Below, in pieces: positions 60,982-64,000 of a stretch of 64,000 nucleotides of DNA. Made by a program: the position numbers and the translations under genes. The notes beneath the pieces are model-generated. The model saw only the letters and a program-made list of their open reading frames with translations. It made no database searches and was not told the origin of the DNA. Source of the stretch: Caulobacter sp. 17J80-11. GTDB lineage: Bacteria; Pseudomonadota; Alphaproteobacteria; Caulobacterales; Caulobacteraceae. The DNA is taken from assembly GCF_014349105.1 (NCBI RefSeq), contig NZ_JACSJI010000001.1, forward strand, positions 248,001 to 312,000. The letters run 5' to 3'. Every line of letters begins with the position of its first letter. The stretch's first letter is position 1.

Positions 60982-61938
60982 TCAGAGCCCCTTTAGGAGC
61001 TCGATCAGCAGCCGGTTGACCTCCTCGGGCCGCTCCTGCTGCAGCCAGTGCCCGGCGCCGGGGATCACCGCCTGCACGCGCAGGTCCGGGACCCAGCGTT
61101 TCAGTTCCGCCTCGGCGTGACCGGCGTAGTTGCGCACCGGATCCTTCTGGCCGACCGCGAACAGGGCCGGCACGTCGATGGTGCGGTCCTGGGCGAAGGC
61201 CATGAGCGACCAGTTGCGGTCGAGGTTGCGGTACCAGTTGAACGGCCCGCCGAAGCCCGACGCCTCGAAGGCGGCGACGTAGGTCGCCAGCTCCTCGGCG
61301 TCCATCCACGGCGGCCGGACCGCGTCCGTCACGCTGTCGAGGAAGGCCACGCCCTCAGGGGTGAAGCCGGTCGAGCGGCGCTCGTCCGGCGTAGCCCCGT
61401 CGTAGGCGTAGAAGGCCCGGGTCAGGCCGCCCGCCACGTCGGCCTCGAAGGCGGCCTCGGCGCCGGGTTCCTGGAACTGCAGCATATAGAAGTCGCCCAG
61501 CTTCTTGCGCGCGGCGATCGCCTTGTAGGTCTCGATCGGCGGGCGACCCGGCCGGCGCGGCTGGAACGGCACCGACAGGGCGGCCACGGCGCGGAACACG
61601 TCGGGGCGCAGCAGGGCGGCGTGCCAGGCCACCGGCGCGCCCCAGTCGTGGCCGACGATCACCGCCTGCTGGTGGCCGAGCGCGCGGACCAGGTCGACCA
61701 TGTCGCCGACCAGGTTCAGGATGGTGTAGGCCTCCACCGCCTGCGGCCGATCGGTCCCGCCGTAGCCGCGCATGTCGGGCGCGACTGCGTGGAAACCGGC
61801 CGCGGCCAGGGCCGGCAGCTGCCGCCGCCACGAGGAGCCGAGCTCGGGAAAGCCGTGGCAGAAGATCACCAGCGGGCCCTCGCCAGCCTCCAGGATCTGC
61901 TGCGTCAGGCCGTCGGTCTGGATTCGCCGCTGCTGCAT
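60982..61938 (-). CDS. Alpha/beta hydrolase, soluble epoxide hydrolase-like
   Basis: A 318-residue hydrolase with the epoxide/dehalogenase pattern: oxyanion HGFPE at 29-33, nucleophile elbow GHDWGAP with Asp98, and the late GAGHWLQQE with the catalytic His near 297. The cap region has Tyr residues (FYAYDG and NWYRN) that may act as ring-opening acids in epoxide hydrolases. A haloalkane dehalogenase is the main alternative. It lies 37 bases upstream of the AI-2E gene on the same strand, and is preceded by the terminator of the FadJ-like gene. Confidence 0.9.
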   Translation of the reverse strand: MQQRRIQTDGLTQQILEAGEGPLVIFCHGFPELGSSWRRQLPALAAAGFHAVAPDMRGYGGTDRPQAVEAYTILNLVGDMVDLVRALGHQQAVIVGHDWGAPVAWHAALLRPDVFRAVAALSVPFQPRRPGRPPIETYKAIAARKKLGDFYMLQFQEPGAEAAFEADVAGGLTRAFYAYDGATPDERRSTGFTPEGVAFLDSVTDAVRPPWMDAEELATYVAAFEASGFGGPFNWYRNLDRNWSLMAFAQDRTIDVPALFAVGQKDPVRNYAGHAEAELKRWVPDLRVQAVIPGAGHWLQQERPEEVNRLLIELLKGL

Positions 61939-61957
61939 CGCCCTTCCGGAAACGAAG

Positions 61958-61986
61958 AAGGCGGCGTGAGAGCCTCACGCCGCCTT
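61958..61986 (-). terminator. Terminator of the FadJ-like gene
   Basis: A perfect 13-bp stem (61986-61974 with 61970-61958) with a 3-base loop on the minus strand is followed by a T-rich CTTCGTTTCC. It lies 26 bases after the FadJ-like stop codon. Confidence 0.85.
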
Positions 61987-62012
61987 CCGTACTCACTCGC
62001 TCTCGCTCGAGC

Positions 62013-64000
62013 TTACGCCGCCTTCGCCTTGGCGCTGAAGCGGCCGTAGAAGCTCTCGCCGTTCGCCGCCATGTCACGCAGCAGCTGCGGGACCTTGAAG
62101 CGCTCGCCGTACTGGCTGGCGAGGCGGTCGCAGGTCTCGACGAACTTCGCCGCGCCGACCTGGTCGATCAGGGTGATGGGGCCGCCCGACCAGGGCGCGA
62201 AGCCCCAGCCCAGGATGGCGCCGACGTCCGCCTCGCGCGGGTCGTCGATCACGCCCTCTTCCCAGCAGCGCGCCGCTTCCACAGCCTGGCGATAGAGCAG
62301 GCGGGTCTTCATCTCCTCGACCAGCTCCGGGGTCGATTCCGACACCGTCACCGGCGCGAGCTCCGACAGGCCGGCCCACAGGCTCTTCGGCCCGCTTTCC
62401 GGATAGTCGTAGAAGCCCTTCTTGTTCTTGCGGCCGTAGCGGCCCAGCTCCGACACCATCTTGGCGACGATGTCCTCGCCCGGGTTCGGCACGTACTTGT
62501 CGCCCAGGTCCTTCGCGGTCTGCTGGCCGATCTTGTAGGACAGGTCCAGGGCGACGTCGTCGTGCATCTCCAGCGGGCCGCGCGGCATGCCGGTCATGCG
62601 CCCGACGTTGTCGATCATGGCCGGGGCGTAGCCTTCCTTCAGCATGGCCATGCCTTCGGTCAGGTACGTCGAGAAGCAGCGCGAGGTGTAGAAGCCGCGG
62701 CTGTCGTTCACCACGATCGGGGTCTTCTTGATTTTGGTGACGTAGTCGATGGCCTTGGCCAGGGCGACCTCGCCGGTCTTCTCGCCCATGATGATCTCGA
62801 CCAACATCATCTTGTCGACGGGCGAGAAGAAGTGGATGCCGATGAAGTTCTCCGGGCGAACGGAAGCCTCGGCCAGGCCGCTGATCGGCAGGGTCGAGGT
62901 GTTGGAGCCGAACACCGCGTCCTCGGCCAGCTGGGCCTCGGCCTTCTTGGTCACCTCGGCCTTGATGTCGCGGTTCTCGAACACCGCTTCGATCACCAGG
63001 TCCGAGCCCTTGACGTGGGCGTAGTCGGTGGTCGGCGTGATCAGGGCCAGGGTGGCGTCAGCCTTCTCCTGGGTCATCTGACCGCGCGAGACGCGCTTGG
63101 CGATCAGGCCCTTGGCGTAGTCCTTGCCCTTGTCGGCGGCTTCCTGGGTGGTGTCGATCAGCACGGTCTCGATGCCGGCCATGGCCTGCACGTAGGCGAT
63201 GCCCGCGCCCATCATGCCGGCGCCCAGCACGGTGACCTTCTTGGCTTCCGACTTCGGCACGCCGGCCGGACGCACGGCGCCCTTGTCGAGCTCCTGCTTG
63301 GACAGGAACAGCGAGCGGATCATCGCCTTGGCCTGGGGCGTCATCAGCGTCTTGACGAAGTAGCGCGTCTCGATGCGCAGGGCCGCGTCCATCGGCACCT
63401 GCACGCCTTCGTAGACGGCCTTCAGCATGTTGGTCAGGGCCGGGTAGTTGCCGTAGCTCTGCTTACGCAGCAGGGCGTTGCCCATGATGAACACCTGGAT
63501 GCCGGCCGGGTGGTAGGGGCCGCCGCCGGGGAGCTTGAAGCTCTTCTCGTCCCACGGCTGCACGGCCTTGCCGGTCTTCACCCAAGCTTTGGCGGCTTCG
63601 ACTTCCTGGCCGGCCGGGACCACCTCGTGGACCACGCCGGCGCCCTTGGCCTCCTGCGGACGCCAGGACTTGCCTTCGCTGATCTGCATCAGCGCGGCCT
63701 GCACGCCGATCAGGCGCGGCAGGCGCTGGGTGCCGCCGGCGCCCGGGAACAGGCCGACCTTGGTCTCCGGCAGGCCGAGCTGGATCTTCGGATTGTCGCC
63801 GACCACGCGGTAGTGGCAGGCGAGCGTGATCTCCAGGCCGCCGCCGAGCGCCAGGCCGTTGATGGCCGCGGCCACCGGCTTGCCGCAGGTCTCCAGCGCG
63901 CGCAGCGAACCCTGCAGGCGCCAGGAGCGGTCGAAGCCGGCCTTGAGCGCCGCTTCTTCCGAAGCCGGCGCGGCCGACTGGGCCCCGCCCAGGTCGCCGA
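62013..64000 (-). CDS. Fatty-acid oxidation multifunctional enzyme FadJ/FadB-like (5' end outside window)
   Basis: Enoyl-CoA hydratase plus 3-hydroxyacyl-CoA dehydrogenase in one chain, running off the right edge; about 662 codons are visible with no start. The crotonase half shows [22 protein letters not shown] and [24 protein letters not shown], with glutamates typical of hydratase catalysis. The dehydrogenase half has the NAD-binding [14 protein letters not shown] and [17 protein letters not shown], and the [16 protein letters not shown] stretch. The C-terminal region has two substrate-binding domains (FYDYP...). It could use acyl-CoA from the synthetase at 9770. A terminator follows. The 5' part, with its start, lies beyond 64000. 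Confidence 0.94.
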   Translation of the reverse strand, partial: GDLGGAQSAAPASEEAALKAGFDRSWRLQGSLRALETCGKPVAAAINGLALGGGLEITLACHYRVVGDNPKIQLGLPETKVGLFPGAGGTQRLPRLIGVQAALMQISEGKSWRPQEAKGAGVVHEVVPAGQEVEAAKAWVKTGKAVQPWDEKSFKLPGGGPYHPAGIQVFIMGNALLRKQSYGNYPALTNMLKAVYEGVQVPMDAALRIETRYFVKTLMTPQAKAMIRSLFLSKQELDKGAVRPAGVPKSEAKKVTVLGAGMMGAGIAYVQAMAGIETVLIDTTQEAADKGKDYAKGLIAKRVSRGQMTQEKADATLALITPTTDYAHVKGSDLVIEAVFENRDIKAEVTKKAEAQLAEDAVFGSNTSTLPISGLAEASVRPENFIGIHFFSPVDKMMLVEIIMGEKTGEVALAKAIDYVTKIKKTPIVVNDSRGFYTSRCFSTYLTEGMAMLKEGYAPAMIDNVGRMTGMPRGPLEMHDDVALDLSYKIGQQTAKDLGDKYVPNPGEDIVAKMVSELGRYGRKNKKGFYDYPESGPKSLWAGLSELAPVTVSESTPELVEEMKTRLLYRQAVEAARCWEEGVIDDPREADVGAILGWGFAPWSGGPITLIDQVGAAKFVETCDRLASQYGERFKVPQLLRDMAANGESFYGRFSAKAKAA

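Overview
This 64-kb window is GC-rich chromosomal DNA that looks like an alphaproteobacterium of the family Caulobacteraceae (Caulobacter/Phenylobacterium type). The evidence is a TipF-like degenerate EAL protein, the BolA / J-domain / CobS / CobT gene order, a Caulobacter-style TonB-dependent receptor, a ligase of the alphaproteobacterial cisplatin-damage-response type, and dense packing of short operons with palindromic GC-rich repeats between some of them. The species cannot be fixed from sequence reading alone. I see no prophage, insertion sequence, CRISPR array or rRNA. No stretch longer than about 300 bases lacks a gene; the larger gaps hold a tRNA, a TPP riboswitch, three palindromic repeats, terminators and promoters.

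Layout. 1-5.3 kb: an exported epoxide hydrolase (cut by the window edge), an SDR with a coupled 55-aa ORF divergent from an HxlR regulator, a nitronate monooxygenase and SelO. 5.3-12.6 kb: NhaA, a TonB-dependent receptor with a strong terminator, a fatty acyl-CoA synthetase and an exported protein of unknown role. 12.7-19.5 kb: tRNA-Leu(CAA), then the tyrosine/homogentisate catabolic block on the minus strand (HPPD, homogentisate dioxygenase, fumarylacetoacetase) mixed with a periplasmic asparaginase, a cupin and two unknown proteins. 19.6-26.7 kb: a DedA-like protein, a DsbB-like protein and Coq7 on plus; esterase-like protein, CobT, CobS and a J-domain protein on minus; BolA divergent. 26.7-35 kb: hybrid histidine kinase, M28 peptidase, two tandem RcnB-like secreted proteins, DUF488 and DUF1294 proteins, ATP-dependent DNA ligase, a secreted CVNH plus beta/gamma-crystallin-like protein, and a TonB-C-terminal-like protein.

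35-42 kb: DMT transporter, UvrC and PgsA on minus, then a tightly overlapping plus-strand operon of S41-type peptidase, Lgt-like membrane protein, radical SAM enzyme of the MJ0619/Tes type and a small membrane protein. This is the best candidate for an undescribed system (possibly lipid modification). 42-51 kb: NUDIX, pteridine-reductase-like SDR with FolB, and several tandem paralog pairs (DUF4870 type, YjdJ-type GNAT, GGRYER small membrane proteins), plus amidohydrolase and hemerythrin proteins. 51-64 kb: ThiC under a TPP riboswitch, a HAD hydrolase, TipF, two small Gly/Tyr-rich secreted proteins with start-site hairpins, a neutral zinc metallopeptidase, PfpI, an exported RidA, an AI-2E family permease, a second epoxide-hydrolase-like enzyme, and a fatty-acid oxidation multifunctional protein cut by the right edge.

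Functions that clearly work together are tyrosine to fumarate plus acetoacetate breakdown (all but maleylacetoacetate isomerase are here), cobaltochelatase CobS/CobT, folate-branch FolB with its SDR, fatty acid activation and beta-oxidation at opposite ends, and envelope maintenance by many small secreted proteins.
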